Shown here in pieces: positions 1 to 9,441 of a DNA stretch of 64,000 nt. Origin of the DNA: Burkholderia sp. GAS332 (lineage in GTDB: Bacteria > Pseudomonadota > Gammaproteobacteria > Burkholderiales > Burkholderiaceae). Made by a program: the position numbers and the translations under genes. The DNA lies in contig FSRV01000002.1 in the NCBI GenBank assembly GCA_900142905.1, positions 1 to 64,000 of the forward strand, read 5' to 3'. The notes beneath the pieces were generated by a model that saw only the letters and a list, made by a program, of their open reading frames with translations, had not been told where the DNA came from and did not search any database. The number at the start of each line of letters is the position of its first letter. Position 1 is the stretch's first letter.

Positions 1-127
1 CTCGGGACCGCCATGCTGATGAAAGCGAATAACGCGTGTCATGGGGTTTCAACTCAAAAGTGAATGGATTGAATGAACTATGACAGTGCGGCCTTGGTAG
101 ATAAATGGCACTATAACTAGAACAGTC

Positions 128-142
128 GAAACCAAAGGTTTC
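128..142. promoter_or_regulatory. Perfect inverted repeat just before the first LysR gene
   Basis: GAAACC (128-133) and GGTTTC (137-142) are perfect arms around AAA, ending 4 bases before the ATG at 147. A dyad here could be an autoregulatory site or a small hairpin over the ribosome binding region. No good Shine-Dalgarno sequence is seen. Bases 1-127 hold no gene that I can support. Confidence 0.35.
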
Positions 143-146
143 TAAT

Positions 147-1058
147 ATGGATCGTCTTACGAGCATGGCCGTATTCGTCAAAGCCGTCGATCTGGGCTCG
201 TTCGCGGCTGCAGCGGATGCACTCGGTTTATCCGGACCGATGGTCGGCAAGCATGTCCGGTTTCTGGAGGAACGGCTGGGCGTGCGGCTCATCACGCGAA
301 CGACACGCCGCCAGAGCCTCACGGAGTTCGGGCGCGCGTACTACGAACGCTGCCGGGGCATACTCGCTGAAGCGGACGCGGCGGATGCACTCGCTGCGGA
401 TCAACTTTCCGAACCGCGTGGAAAGCTGCGCGTCACGATGCCGGTGCACTTCGGACGGCGCTGTGTTGCCCCCGTTCTGCTTGAGTTCGCGCGGCGCTAT
501 CCGATGCTGGAACTGGATCTGTCGTTCAATGACCGCTTCGTTGATCTTGCGGAGGACGACTACGATCTCGCGATCCGGACCGGCGGGCTGGAGGACAAGG
601 CCGGCGTGATAGCGCGTCGCATTGCGCGTCAGCGCATGATCGTCTGTGCATCACCAGACTATCTGGCGATGCACGGCGAACCATTGCACATAGAAGATCT
701 CGGCGGGCATCAGGCCATTATCTACAGGCGCTCGGGGCGTATTCGCCCGTGGCTGTTTCCTCGTACCGACATGTCGCCGATAGAAGTCACACCGCCAAAC
801 AGGTTACGTCTCGACGACCTCGATGCGATCGCCGACGCGGCGGTGATCGGGATGGGACTGGCCTGGCTTCCATACTGGCTAGTTCGCGACCGCATTCAGG
901 CGGGCGGCCTCGTGCAGTTGCTGCCGGATCAGCCGGAATATCTCTACGACGCCTATGCGCTCTGGTTGCAGACACCTCACTTGCCGTTGAAGGTTCGTCT
1001 TGCTGTCGATGCGTTGGTGGAGGCGTTGCCGGGGTTCATGCAGTACACCGCGCCGTGA
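147..1058 (+). CDS. LysR family transcriptional regulator
   Basis: A 303-aa protein of normal LysR length. An N-terminal winged helix-turn-helix (about residues 1-60, beginning MDRLTSMAVFVKAVDLGSFA) is followed by a LysR-substrate effector domain (about 90-295). This subtype, with VRFLEERLGVRLITRTTRR in the wing, is the kind often found beside oxidoreductase genes in Burkholderiaceae. The start at 147 keeps the canonical N-terminus. It ends 11 bases before the convergent stop of the next LysR gene, so they are tail to tail. Its target cannot be told from the window; it may control a gene left of position 1. Confidence 0.9.
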   Translation: MDRLTSMAVFVKAVDLGSFAAAADALGLSGPMVGKHVRFLEERLGVRLITRTTRRQSLTEFGRAYYERCRGILAEADAADALAADQLSEPRGKLRVTMPVHFGRRCVAPVLLEFARRYPMLELDLSFNDRFVDLAEDDYDLAIRTGGLEDKAGVIARRIARQRMIVCASPDYLAMHGEPLHIEDLGGHQAIIYRRSGRIRPWLFPRTDMSPIEVTPPNRLRLDDLDAIADAAVIGMGLAWLPYWLVRDRIQAGGLVQLLPDQPEYLYDAYALWLQTPHLPLKVRLAVDALVEALPGFMQYTAP

Positions 1059-1069
1059 CGCGTACCTGG

Positions 1070-1999
1070 TCACGTTGGCGTATCGGCCTCCGGATGAACA
1101 CTTGAATCGTCAGCGGCAAGAATAAAGTCAACGAATGCCCGGAGCGGAGCCGGCATATGCGTTCGGCTCGGGTAGTACAGAAACGGTCCAGTGAAGGATT
1201 GCCACCACCCCTCGAGCACCGGTACGAGCGCGCCTTGCTCGATGGCCGGCCGCAGAAATTCATCGAACGAGTAGACGATCCCGAGTCCTTCAATGGCCGC
1301 GCCTCGTTGCAGTTCGATCACGGAGGCGATCATCGGTCCGTTTGGCTCGATTCGCACGATGTCGTCGCCCCGTTTAAATTCCCACGTCGCGAGCACGCCG
1401 CTGTCGAAGCGGTGTCCGATACACGCGTGGTTCAGCAACTCGCCTGGATGTTGCGGCACGCCACGGGCCGAGAGGTAGGACGACGAGGCCGCCGCGACGA
1501 AGTGTTGAACGCGCGGGCCGATCGGCACCGCGATCATGTCGCGCTCGAGGCGTTCGTCGTAGCGGATGCCCGCATCGAAGCCGGCCGCGAGGATATCGAT
1601 GAACGTGTCGTTGGTGCCGACGTCCACCGTGATGCCAGGGTGAGTGGCGAGGAAGCGGGACAGGAGAGCGGGCAGAATTTCTCTTGCCGCGATCGACGGA
1701 ACGTTTAATCTCAGCGTTCCAGTGGGACTCTCACGAAAAAGATTCACCGCATCCAGCGCGATGGTGATTTCCCCGAAGGCCGGCGCGAGCCGTTCGAAAA
1801 GACGCTGCCCGGCTTCTGTTGGCGTCACGCTACGTGTCGTGCGGTTGAGCAGCCGGACGCCGAGCTGCTGTTCGAGCCGTCGAACCGCTTCGCTAAGCGA
1901 TGAGGCTGACACGCCGGCCGTCAATGCGGCATGGCGGAACCCGCGTGCCTGTGTGACGGCGACGAATGCTTTCAAATCGGACAGGTCGGGTTCCTGCAT
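1070..1999 (-). CDS. LysR family transcriptional regulator, divergent from aldo/keto reductase
   Basis: A 309-aa LysR protein. The HTH is at about residues 5-65 (beginning DLSDLKAFVAVTQARGFRHA), and the effector-binding fold covers the rest. It is transcribed away from the aldo/keto reductase gene that starts at 2112, with about 110 bases between the two starts. That head-to-head arrangement is the usual sign that the regulator controls the neighbour and itself. The effector is unknown. Confidence 0.9.
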   Translation of the reverse strand: MQEPDLSDLKAFVAVTQARGFRHAALTAGVSASSLSEAVRRLEQQLGVRLLNRTTRSVTPTEAGQRLFERLAPAFGEITIALDAVNLFRESPTGTLRLNVPSIAAREILPALLSRFLATHPGITVDVGTNDTFIDILAAGFDAGIRYDERLERDMIAVPIGPRVQHFVAAASSSYLSARGVPQHPGELLNHACIGHRFDSGVLATWEFKRGDDIVRIEPNGPMIASVIELQRGAAIEGLGIVYSFDEFLRPAIEQGALVPVLEGWWQSFTGPFLYYPSRTHMPAPLRAFVDFILAADDSSVHPEADTPT

Positions 2000-2111
2000 T
2001 GTTCGTTATTCCGCACAGGTCATCCAGATTGAGAGGGATTATCGCACGCTGAAAATCGGCTGATACTTCAGCTCAAGCGCCTTTCTTGCGGCGCACCTAC
2101 CGAGGAACATC

Positions 2112-3134
2112 ATGAAACAGCTTCAACTGGGTAAGACGGGTCCGCAAAGCTCCGCCATCGGTCTTGGCTGCATGGGGATGTCGGGCATGTATGGTCCCTC
2201 TGACCGCGCCGAAAGCATCGCGACGATCCACGCCGCGCTCGAAGCCGGCATCACGCTGCTCGATACCGGCGATTTCTACGGCTCCGGCCACAACGAAATC
2301 CTGATCGGCGAGGCCCTGAAAAGCGCGCCGCCGTCACGCCGCGACGCGGCGATCATCAGCGTGAAATTTGGCGCCATGCGCGACCCCGCAGGCGGCTGGT
2401 CGCTCTACGATGCGCGTCCCGCGGCGGTCAAAAACTTTCTTGCCTACTCGCTGCAGCGGCTGGGCGTCGATCATATCGACATCTACCGCCCTGCGCGGCT
2501 CGATCCCAACGTGCCTGTCGAAGACACGGTCGGGGCGATCGCCGACATGATCAAAGCCGGCTATGTGCGGTACGTCGGCTTGTCCGAAGTGGGTGCGACG
2601 ACCCTCCGTCGCGCCGCAGCGGTGCACCCGGTGAGCGATCTGCAGATCGAGTACTCGCTGATTTCACGTGGCATTGAAGACGAGATCTTGCCGACGTGCC
2701 GCGAGCTCGGGATTGGTGTGACGGCGTACGGCGTGTTATCCCGCGGTTTGATCAGCGGCCACTGGAGCAAGGATGCCGCGGGGAAAGGCGATTTTCGCGC
2801 CATGAGTCCGCGCTTTCAGGGGGACAACGTCGATCACAATCTCGCGCTGGTGGATGCGTTGCGCAAGGTGGCCGATGCAAAGGGCGTCTCGGTTGCGCAG
2901 ATCGCGATTGCCTGGGTTGCGGCCCAAGGCAGCGATATCGTGCCGCTCGTTGGCGCGCGCCGGCGCGATCGTCTTGCCGAAGCACTCGGTGCGGTTGATG
3001 TGACGCTCAGCGCGGAGGATCTGGCCGCGATCGCGCAGGCCGTGCCGCACGGGGCCGCCGCAGGGGAGCGTTACGCAGCGGCGCAGATGGCGCATCTCGA
3101 CAGCGAACAGGGAGGTCACGGCCACGCTGCCTGA
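2112..3134 (+). CDS. Aldo/keto reductase
   Basis: A 340-aa NADPH-dependent oxidoreductase of the AKR superfamily (Tas/YghZ-like, TIM barrel). The N-terminus has [12 protein letters not shown]. The catalytic Asp and Tyr lie in LLDTGDFYG and the Lys in ISVKFG. In the usual strand containing the catalytic His (YxQHRxD), this protein reads IYRPARLD, so Ala stands where His is expected. A GAGGA ribosome site lies just before the ATG. Likely role: reduction of an aldehyde or ketone in the cytosol, probably under the divergent LysR regulator. Substrate unknown. Confidence 0.88.
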   Translation: MKQLQLGKTGPQSSAIGLGCMGMSGMYGPSDRAESIATIHAALEAGITLLDTGDFYGSGHNEILIGEALKSAPPSRRDAAIISVKFGAMRDPAGGWSLYDARPAAVKNFLAYSLQRLGVDHIDIYRPARLDPNVPVEDTVGAIADMIKAGYVRYVGLSEVGATTLRRAAAVHPVSDLQIEYSLISRGIEDEILPTCRELGIGVTAYGVLSRGLISGHWSKDAAGKGDFRAMSPRFQGDNVDHNLALVDALRKVADAKGVSVAQIAIAWVAAQGSDIVPLVGARRRDRLAEALGAVDVTLSAEDLAAIAQAVPHGAAAGERYAAAQMAHLDSEQGGHGHAA

Positions 3135-3283
3135 TGCGTTGACGGGTCGTGCAAGCTGGGGGAGCCACGGTTTTTTATGCTTGGTGGCGTGGCTCTGCCC
3201 TATTGTCAGCGCGTCAGAAATGGTGGCTAGCTCGCTTGCCGATCTGCTCCCGTCACAAAGACGTACCAAAACATCAGCCCTTT

Positions 3284-4600
3284 TCAGTTTTTATCGATGA
3301 GCGGAAACGCAGCGTCCCGGAGTGCGTGTTCCGATGACGTCGTCTGCTTCAGCTTCACGACGAATGGTGCATCCGGTTTCATGATGAACGTCATCAGTAC
3401 GCCGCAGGCCATCACACCGATGGACAGTAGGAAGGTGACATTCCAGTTCCCCAGGCGGTCCATCAGATAACCGGCCACAACCGGACTCACGATCGCAGCG
3501 GTAAAGCCGGTGCCGCTCATGATGCCGCTCGCTGTGCCCGAGCGGTCATAAGCAACGTCCATCGGAATCGCCCACATAGGTCCGATATTCATTTCGTTGA
3601 AGAACATCGCCGCGGCGAGGAAGGCCAGCGAATACATCGGATCGTGTATCAGCACCACCGGGATCAGTGACAGCCCGGTCATGGTCATGCAGAACGCCAC
3701 CAGGTAGCTGCGCGCGAGCTTCAGATTGCCGGTGCGGCGAAGCAGTCGATCACTGATCAGGCCGCCGGCCAGATCGCCGAACACCCCGGCGACGAACACC
3801 CCTGACGTGAAAATGACCGCCTTCTTGATGTTCAGATGGAAGCTATGCATGAAGTAAAGCGGCATCCAGTCCAGCATCAACCAGAGGATCCAGTTGTAGC
3901 AGAAGTACACGCCGGAGACCGGCAGCAAGCGGCGATAAAGACGCGCCCATGTCCCCGGCATTTCCACCGGACGTACCGTCGGCGGCGGCAGGCTGCTGAT
4001 CTCTTCAGGCGTGATGCGCGGATGATCCGCCGGCTTCTCGGTGTATGTCACGTACCACAGCACCAGCCAGCCGAAACTCAGCGCGCCGAGCAGGTAAAAC
4101 GAGAATCGCCAGTTGAACGCCGTCATCAGCGCCAACACCAGCATTGGCGCCACAGCGTTGCCGAGCCGCGACGAGGAATGCGTAATGCCCTGGGCCATGC
4201 CGCGTTTATCCTTTCTCACCCACGACGCCATCGCGCTTGTGGAGGCGGGGAAGGTGGCGCCTTCGCCCAAACCCAGCAGCAGTCGCGCCGCGACAAGCGT
4301 CGCGAAGCCGCCTGCGAGACCCGTCAGCGTGGTCGCCACCGCCCAGATAAGGGCACAGAAAATCAGCGTGCGCTTGGCCCCGAAGCGGTCGCTGACCCAG
4401 CCGCCGATGAACTGGAACAGCACATACGGATACGCGAAAGCTGAGAAGACGAAGCCGAGTTGCGTGTTGCTGAGTCCGAGCTCGGACTTGAATTGCCCTG
4501 CGGCGGTGCTGATGTTGACGCGGTCGACGTACGTGATGAAGTACATCAGGCACAACATCAGCAGGACTAGCGTGGTCGCCTTAGGCGTCAATCGTTTCAT
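3284..4600 (-). CDS. MFS transporter, ACS (anion:cation symporter) type
   Basis: A 438-aa inner-membrane protein with about 12 hydrophobic segments. The N-terminal YFITYVDRVNISTAA is characteristic of the ACS family (phthalate, hexuronate and related organic anions). A GGAGTGAG ribosome site supports the start at 4600. It follows the enoyl-CoA hydratase gene by 23 bases on the same strand, so it is probably the uptake system of the CoA-transferase/hydratase pathway. The likely substrate is a carboxylic acid that is then activated to its CoA ester. Specific substrate not inferable. Confidence 0.9.
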   Translation of the reverse strand: MKRLTPKATTLVLLMLCLMYFITYVDRVNISTAAGQFKSELGLSNTQLGFVFSAFAYPYVLFQFIGGWVSDRFGAKRTLIFCALIWAVATTLTGLAGGFATLVAARLLLGLGEGATFPASTSAMASWVRKDKRGMAQGITHSSSRLGNAVAPMLVLALMTAFNWRFSFYLLGALSFGWLVLWYVTYTEKPADHPRITPEEISSLPPPTVRPVEMPGTWARLYRRLLPVSGVYFCYNWILWLMLDWMPLYFMHSFHLNIKKAVIFTSGVFVAGVFGDLAGGLISDRLLRRTGNLKLARSYLVAFCMTMTGLSLIPVVLIHDPMYSLAFLAAAMFFNEMNIGPMWAIPMDVAYDRSGTASGIMSGTGFTAAIVSPVVAGYLMDRLGNWNVTFLLSIGVMACGVLMTFIMKPDAPFVVKLKQTTSSEHALRDAAFPLIDKN

Positions 4601-4623
4601 GTCTCACTCCACGGTGTTCAGTG

Positions 4624-5388
4624 TTATTTTTTCGACGCGCCCGAGGTAAAGGCGGCCACGGCGTTCTTGAAGTGGTCGCTGCCGTACACCGCTTCGATCA
4701 GATCTTCGTCATCGAGCCGCTGTTCAACGACCATGCGGCGCAGGCTTTCCTTCACGGCCTGCTGCGTGACCGGCGAAAGCGCGATGAGCCGTTGCGCGAG
4801 CGAGTGCGCGGCTTCTTCCAACGCGCTCTGCGAGCACACCTCAACCACATAGCCGCACGCCAGCGCTTCTTGCGCCGTGACGTACTCGGCGAGCAGCAAC
4901 ATCCTCTTGACTCGTGGCACGCCGAGCGCGGCTTGCAAGCGCGCGAGGTTGCGCGACGACAGCGTATTGGAGAGCGTCTTCGCGATCGGCGCGCCAAAGC
5001 GCGAGCCGTCGCTGCAGACACGGAAATCGCAGGCTGTCGCCAGTGCCAGGCCGCCGCCCACCGCCCAGCCGCCGATCACCGCGACCGTGGGGACCGCAAT
5101 GCGTTCGATCGTGTCGATGACGCGCTCGACGAAGGCCTCGTAGGTGACGCCATCGCGGCCATCGCGGAAGTCTTTGAAGTACGCGATATCGGTGCCGGAA
5201 ATGAAAGACTTGCCGCCCGCGCCTCTAAAAAGAATGCAGCGCACGCTGGTGTTCTGTTCACACTCAGCGACGAGTGCAAGCAGCGACTCATACATGCTCA
5301 GCGTCATCGCGTTATGCCGCTCGGGGCGGTCGATCACGATCTCCGCTGCGCCCGACGGATGGACCGTGAGTCTGACGAGATCGCTCAT
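4624..5388 (-). CDS. Enoyl-CoA hydratase/isomerase family protein
   Basis: A 254-aa crotonase-fold protein of standard length. The CoA-binding and oxyanion region reads FRGAGGKSFISGTDIAYF, and a second loop is AVIGGWAVGGGLALATACD. Start and stop overlap the CoA-transferase gene by four bases (ATGA, 5385-5388), which indicates translational coupling. It probably hydrates or isomerises the CoA thioester made by the partner. Crotonase members also include hydrolases and decarboxylases, so the exact reaction is open. Confidence 0.88.
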   Translation of the reverse strand: MSDLVRLTVHPSGAAEIVIDRPERHNAMTLSMYESLLALVAECEQNTSVRCILFRGAGGKSFISGTDIAYFKDFRDGRDGVTYEAFVERVIDTIERIAVPTVAVIGGWAVGGGLALATACDFRVCSDGSRFGAPIAKTLSNTLSSRNLARLQAALGVPRVKRMLLLAEYVTAQEALACGYVVEVCSQSALEEAAHSLAQRLIALSPVTQQAVKESLRRMVVEQRLDDEDLIEAVYGSDHFKNAVAAFTSGASKK

Positions 5389-6551
5389 GGCGCCGTCCCG
5401 TTGATCTCGGCAAAGATCTCTTCGTTATGCTCGCCCAGCAGCGGCGGATGACGACGCACCGTCTGCGGCGTGCCCAGCATCTTCACGGGGAAACCGATGT
5501 TCTTGACCTTGCCTTCGTTCGGGTGGTCGATCTCCATGCACATGCGGCGATGCGTGGCATGCTCGCTTTCGAACGCTTCGGGATAGGACAGGATCGGGCC
5601 GGCCGGAATGCCGGCGGCGAGCATTGCGTCGACCCAGGCGTCGCTATCGCGCTTGGCGAACTCTTGCTCCAGGGCTTCGATCAGTGCTTCGCGATTCTTC
5701 AGGCGCAGCGATACGCTCGCGTAGTCGGCGTGAGCGACAAGGTCCGGGCGTTCCAGCAGTTCGCACAGTTTCGTCCATAGTTTCTGGTTGGTCGCACCCA
5801 TCACAAAGTAGCCGTCGCGCGCTTTCACGGCCTGGTAGGGCGCACTCATCTTGTTGCTGGTGCCGAGCGGCGTCGGCGGCACGCCTGTGCCCCAGTATTC
5901 CGACATGTCCCAGATCGAAAAGGCCATCACCGAATCGAATAGCGATGCGTCGATGTGTTGACCCTCGCCGGTCTTCTGCGCGCCGATGTAGGCCGACAGC
6001 AGTCCGTAAACCGCGAACAGCGCGCAGCCGATATCCGCCACCGGTACGCCGGCCTTGACGGGCTTTCCCCCCTTGTAGCCGGTCACGCTCATCACGCCGG
6101 ACATGGCTTGTGCCATGAGGTCGAAGCCTGGGCGCGACGCCCATGGTCCGCTTTGTCCGAAGCCGGAGATACTGACGTAGACGATCTTCGGATTGATTGC
6201 CCTGATCGACTCATAGTCGATGGAGAGACGCTGAACCACGCCCGGACGGTAGTTTTCGACGATCACGTCGGCGGTCTTGGCGAGCTCGTAGAAGAACGCA
6301 CGACCTTCCTCGCTCTTGAGGTCCAGTGTCAGCGAGCGCTTGTTGCGGTTCATGTTCAGGAAGCCCATGCTGTCGGGCCCCTTCATCTTGAAGCCCATCG
6401 CACCACGGGTCTGATCGCCTTCGGGCGGTTCGACCTTGATCACGTCGGCGCCCATGTCCGCCATCAGCATGCAGGCGAATGGGCCGGCCATGACCTGGCT
6501 GACGTCCAGCACACGGATGCCTTGCAGCGGCAGATGCTTCGATTCCGTCAT
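5385..6551 (-). CDS. CaiB/BaiF (class III) CoA-transferase
   Basis: A 388-aa protein matching the formyl-CoA/carnitine CoA-transferase family. It has an N-terminal GIRVLDVSQVMAGPFACML, then DVIKVEPPEGD and VENYRPGV. The Asp in RPGFDLMAQAMSG is the expected acyl-enzyme residue. I place the start at 6551 (MTESKHLPLQG) because AGAGGA lies 8 bases upstream; an upstream ATG at 6605 has no such site. It is the first gene of a coupled operon (transferase, hydratase, MFS carrier), pointing to uptake and activation of an organic acid. Confidence 0.9.
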   Translation of the reverse strand: MTESKHLPLQGIRVLDVSQVMAGPFACMLMADMGADVIKVEPPEGDQTRGAMGFKMKGPDSMGFLNMNRNKRSLTLDLKSEEGRAFFYELAKTADVIVENYRPGVVQRLSIDYESIRAINPKIVYVSISGFGQSGPWASRPGFDLMAQAMSGVMSVTGYKGGKPVKAGVPVADIGCALFAVYGLLSAYIGAQKTGEGQHIDASLFDSVMAFSIWDMSEYWGTGVPPTPLGTSNKMSAPYQAVKARDGYFVMGATNQKLWTKLCELLERPDLVAHADYASVSLRLKNREALIEALEQEFAKRDSDAWVDAMLAAGIPAGPILSYPEAFESEHATHRRMCMEIDHPNEGKVKNIGFPVKMLGTPQTVRRHPPLLGEHNEEIFAEINGTAP

Positions 6552-6718
6552 CTCGAGTGTCCTCTGTAGAAGGGGTGAGTCGAACCGCTCAGCCATGTCA
6601 TGCATGGCCGGCAGGTTTCTGTCCTCACTGTCCGCTACAGACCAGGCCGCCGCAAGAATGCCTGGAGCATGTCTGGTTTCGCGCGTTGCGAAACCGGGCC
6701 GCGCCTACCGGCCAGACA

Positions 6719-7609
6719 CTAGGCCGATCCGCCGAGAAGCTCGGCCACCACGTTGCGCAGGGTTTGCTCCTGGGCGTGCCCTTCGACGCAGGAGAGAACG
6801 TAGCTGCGCTGATGCCAGTCGCCAATGAGAGCTGCCGACGCCAGCGATGCCTCAGGATGAAAACTGCGCAGAACCTCGGGCGGCATCAGGCCCACGCCGA
6901 GGCCATGACGCACCATCGCCAGCATGGTGTCGAAGCCGCTGACGGTGAAATTGTTGGCGAATTGCCGCCCGCGGCTGCGGTACGCGCGTTGTACGGCCGA
7001 CAGGACCGCGGAGCCCTTGCCGAGGCTCACGATGGGGAGATCGAGAATATCGTCGATGCCGACCGGGCCGTCCGGAAACTGGAAATGCGGGCGGCTATAC
7101 ACCAGCACCAGTTCGTCCTCCTTGTACGGAGACTTGGCGAGGTCGAGAAAGCCGCTTTTCTTTTCATAGATGCCCACGTCGATCACTTTGTCGCGCAGCA
7201 GTTGCTGCACGATTTTGCTGTTCTCCTCCACGATCTTCAGGGCGATCCTGGGATACTTGCGCTGAATGGCGGCAATCTCGCGCGCCAGGAACTGGATGAC
7301 GACGGCCTTGGGCGCGCCGATGATAATGCGGCCATCAAGCCCCTGGTTGAGTGCCTGCGCGTCGCCTTCGAGGCGGCCGATGAGGTTGTCGATCTGCCGG
7401 ACGTATTCCAGCAGCTTGGCGCCCGATTCGGTGATCTCGACGCCGTGCGGTACGCGCTGGAACAGTTTGGCGCCGAGTTGCGCTTCGAGGTCCGACACGC
7501 GCCGTGACGCGGCCGCCACCGCCAGGCTGAGTTTGTCGGCGGCTCGGGAGATGCTGCCTTCTTCAGCGATGGTGAGGATCAGACGAACGGTGGTTGTGTC
7601 GAACTTCAC
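6719..7609 (-). CDS. LysR family transcriptional regulator of the CoA-transferase operon
   Basis: A 296-aa LysR regulator with HTH at about residues 1-60 (VRLILTIAEEGSISRAADKL) and an effector domain. The start is GTG at 7609, preceded by GGAG at a spacing of 6. It lies directly upstream of the CoA-transferase operon on the same strand, so it is the probable regulator of that pathway. The 170 bases between it and the transferase gene should hold the operon promoter. Confidence 0.88.
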   Translation of the reverse strand: MKFDTTTVRLILTIAEEGSISRAADKLSLAVAAASRRVSDLEAQLGAKLFQRVPHGVEITESGAKLLEYVRQIDNLIGRLEGDAQALNQGLDGRIIIGAPKAVVIQFLAREIAAIQRKYPRIALKIVEENSKIVQQLLRDKVIDVGIYEKKSGFLDLAKSPYKEDELVLVYSRPHFQFPDGPVGIDDILDLPIVSLGKGSAVLSAVQRAYRSRGRQFANNFTVSGFDTMLAMVRHGLGVGLMPPEVLRSFHPEASLASAALIGDWHQRSYVLSCVEGHAQEQTLRNVVAELLGGSA

Positions 7610-7826
7610 GCGGGTCTCCAGGCTTTATCGATCTGATTGGCGGCGCGGGACAGTGCGCTGGACGGGGAGGGTCGTCTGGCGCTGCCGCGATTTCGCTCAT
7701 GATAAAGGCTGCGATGCAATGCCTTGCGTGTAGCGTGCGCGCCAATCCTCCATATTCGACAACAATCCTCTCCAAGGGCACCCCTTATTCTCAAGCGGCC
7801 ACCTACTTAGACTGTGCTCACTGATT

Positions 7827-7846
7827 TACGAACAGGGCTGTTCGTA
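7827..7846. promoter_or_regulatory. 20-bp palindrome upstream of the DUF4148 gene
   Basis: TACGAACAG (7827-7835) and CTGTTCGTA (7838-7846) are perfect 9-bp arms separated by GG. The dyad ends 32 bases before the start codon at 7879, the right place for an operator or a transcribed hairpin. The bound protein is unknown. Confidence 0.45.
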
Positions 7847-7878
7847 GCAGGACAAAGCAAAGTCTGGAGGTCGTTCTC

Positions 7879-8187
7879 ATGAAGTCGCTTATTCAAGCCG
7901 TTGTCGTTGCCGCTGCGCTTGCAGCGCCGGTTGCCGTGTTCGCCCAATCGAACCAACCTGTCACGCGTGCGCAAGTGCGTGCTGAACTGATCGAACTCGA
8001 AATGGCGGGCTATAACCCCGCCCGTGGCGCGGATCCGCACTACCCGGACGACATCCAGGCCGCTGAAGCCAAGGTGGCTGCACAACATGGTGCGACCGGC
8101 TTCGGTGGTGTGGCGAATGGCTCATCGGACGCGGGAGGTCCGGCCGTATCGAAGCCGGACTGGAATGCGATGTACAACCATCCGTAA
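7879..8187 (+). CDS. DUF4148 domain-containing exported protein
   Basis: A 102-aa protein with a clear Sec signal peptide (MKSLIQAVVVAAALAAPVAV, cleavage near FAQS). It carries the DUF4148 motif VTRAQVRAELIELEMAGYNP, then DPHYPDDIQAAEAKVAA. These small periplasmic proteins are abundant in Burkholderia relatives, and no biochemical role is established. TGGAGG sits before the ATG. Monocistronic, preceded by a palindrome. A second, frame-broken member lies at 41084-41319. Confidence 0.88.
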   Translation: MKSLIQAVVVAAALAAPVAVFAQSNQPVTRAQVRAELIELEMAGYNPARGADPHYPDDIQAAEAKVAAQHGATGFGGVANGSSDAGGPAVSKPDWNAMYNHP

Positions 8188-8234
8188 ACCGGGATGAGCG
8201 AAGCTCGAGTCGTCACGCTAAAACGGCCGCAAGC

Positions 8235-8696
8235 CTACTCGACTTTAATCCACACCAATACAGCCGAGCTTTCCTTGCCGGTCACGGGGTTCTTCGCGGG
8301 CAGCGTCTTGATGTACAAGGCGTTGCCGTCGATTCTGAACTGACGCACTTGAGTCGTCCCCGTCCACGACTGATTCCACGATGTATCAATATGGTGGCTA
8401 ACTTTGTCGCCCTCGATACTGTAGGTCCCCGCGTATGCGATAAGTCCGCTGTAGAGATCGACGCGCTCCGCGTCGGTTGGAACGAGCGTGTCAGGCGGCT
8501 TTCGCCCCTCCTTAACCAGAATGGCGCTCATCCGGCCGTCAGGCCCATAGCTGAGATAGCCGCTTGGATGCGCGCCGAACAAATCGGTCTTCTGGCCGGT
8601 CGCCAGGTCTTCATCCGTGAAGGACTGTAGCTTCCAGGTTCCGAGTTGCGGGCCGGTACGGCTCTGCCACTGTTGTTCGGCAGATGGGCGTTTCAT
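8235..8696 (-). CDS. Lipocalin-like domain protein
   Basis: A 153-aa protein with the lipocalin-like (Lipocalin_5 type) pattern: LGTWKLQSFTDED near the start, GYLSYGPDGRMSAILV in the middle, and a C-terminal beta-rich part. No signal peptide is seen, so it is probably cytosolic. The family is thought to form a small beta-barrel that may bind hydrophobic ligands. It lies between the DUF4148 gene (convergent) and a sedolisin fragment, with no obvious operon partner. Confidence 0.75.
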   Translation of the reverse strand: MKRPSAEQQWQSRTGPQLGTWKLQSFTDEDLATGQKTDLFGAHPSGYLSYGPDGRMSAILVKEGRKPPDTLVPTDAERVDLYSGLIAYAGTYSIEGDKVSHHIDTSWNQSWTGTTQVRQFRIDGNALYIKTLPAKNPVTGKESSAVLVWIKVE

Positions 8697-8717
8697 CGAA
8701 TTTCTCCTCTCGGAGAC

Positions 8718-8915
8718 TTAAAAATACCCCAGCAGGTTGCCGACATTAGGTGCGCCAAGCCCTGTCACATCGTTGTACCCTGGCGCGGCGGAACAGAGAA
8801 TGCACGGTTTTCCGCTAGTGTCGTCCGAAGCCACCGTCACGTCAAAGAAGCTGCTCTTTGCCCCAGGCGCGAACGGACGCAGCCGCGAGTTGACGCTCGC
8901 GACGCGGTTCCACAC
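8718..8915 (-). pseudogene. C-terminal fragment of an S53 (sedolisin) family peptidase
   Basis: The last 65 codons match the C-terminal end of sedolisin serine-carboxyl peptidases: SSFFDVTVASDD, then GYNDVTGLGAPNV, the region of the family's calcium site. A full enzyme has 500 or more residues with catalytic Glu, Asp and Ser; none of these precede the fragment. The apparent start codon has no ribosome site. I read it as the remnant of a deleted secreted protease. Confidence 0.6.
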
Positions 8916-9317
8916 GGACGCGCAAACACTGCGGCCATATGGCGCTAATCAAGGGTGCACGGAGAGGGTAACTACGGCGCGCACCGTCTGCCTGAAGGCA
9001 AGACGGCGGCTGGGTGACGAGAGCGCGGACGTCCTGCCGGTCAGGCAGCGAAACTGTTCGAAGGTCGGCTACTGCAGGTGTCCAAGGCTTCAGCCCCGTT
9101 TGTGAAGACTCGCGAATTTTAGGCGGCGCTCGAATCCGAAGTCAACATCATTCGTTAAGCAGAGCCAATACAATTTTCCCACCACAATTTCTTTCAAAAC
9201 AGACAGGAAAGATCGGCCGTCGCGGACCGGGAATGACATTGGAATAAGAAACAGAATCATTTGGCGCGGAATTCTGGTCAGGAGATTCGGACTGCGATGT
9301 CTTTACGGATTTTTTAC

Positions 9318-9347
9318 TTGCAGTTTTTATCGCGAGCCGAATACAAT
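9318..9347 (+). promoter_or_regulatory. Candidate sigma70 promoter of a structured leader
   Basis: TTGCAG (9318-9323) and TACAAT (9342-9347) are separated by 18 bases, close to the sigma70 consensus. The spacer and flanks are AT-rich in an otherwise GC-rich genome. Transcription would begin near 9354 and run through the upstream ORF and hairpins at 9376-9615. Bases 8916-9317 hold no gene I can support. Confidence 0.5.
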
Positions 9348-9375
9348 CCGCCCGTCTCATCAAAAGGAGTCCCTC

Positions 9376-9441
9376 GTGGACACATGCTCTAGTAGTGGAA
9401 GTCCGATGCCGGCCTATGCCGGCGAAGTCACCGCGAGATAG
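9376..9441 (+). CDS. Possible 21-aa leader peptide (upstream ORF)
   Basis: A GTG start at 9376 is preceded by AAGGAG at a spacing of 6, a strong translation signal, and the frame closes at TAG 9439-9441 after 21 residues (starts MDTCSSSGSPMPAYAG). It begins about 22 bases after the predicted transcription start. Its end overlaps the first hairpin (GCCGGC arms at 9408-9423). This layout resembles leader peptides of attenuators. No family recognised. Confidence 0.4.
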   Translation: MDTCSSSGSPMPAYAGEVTAR

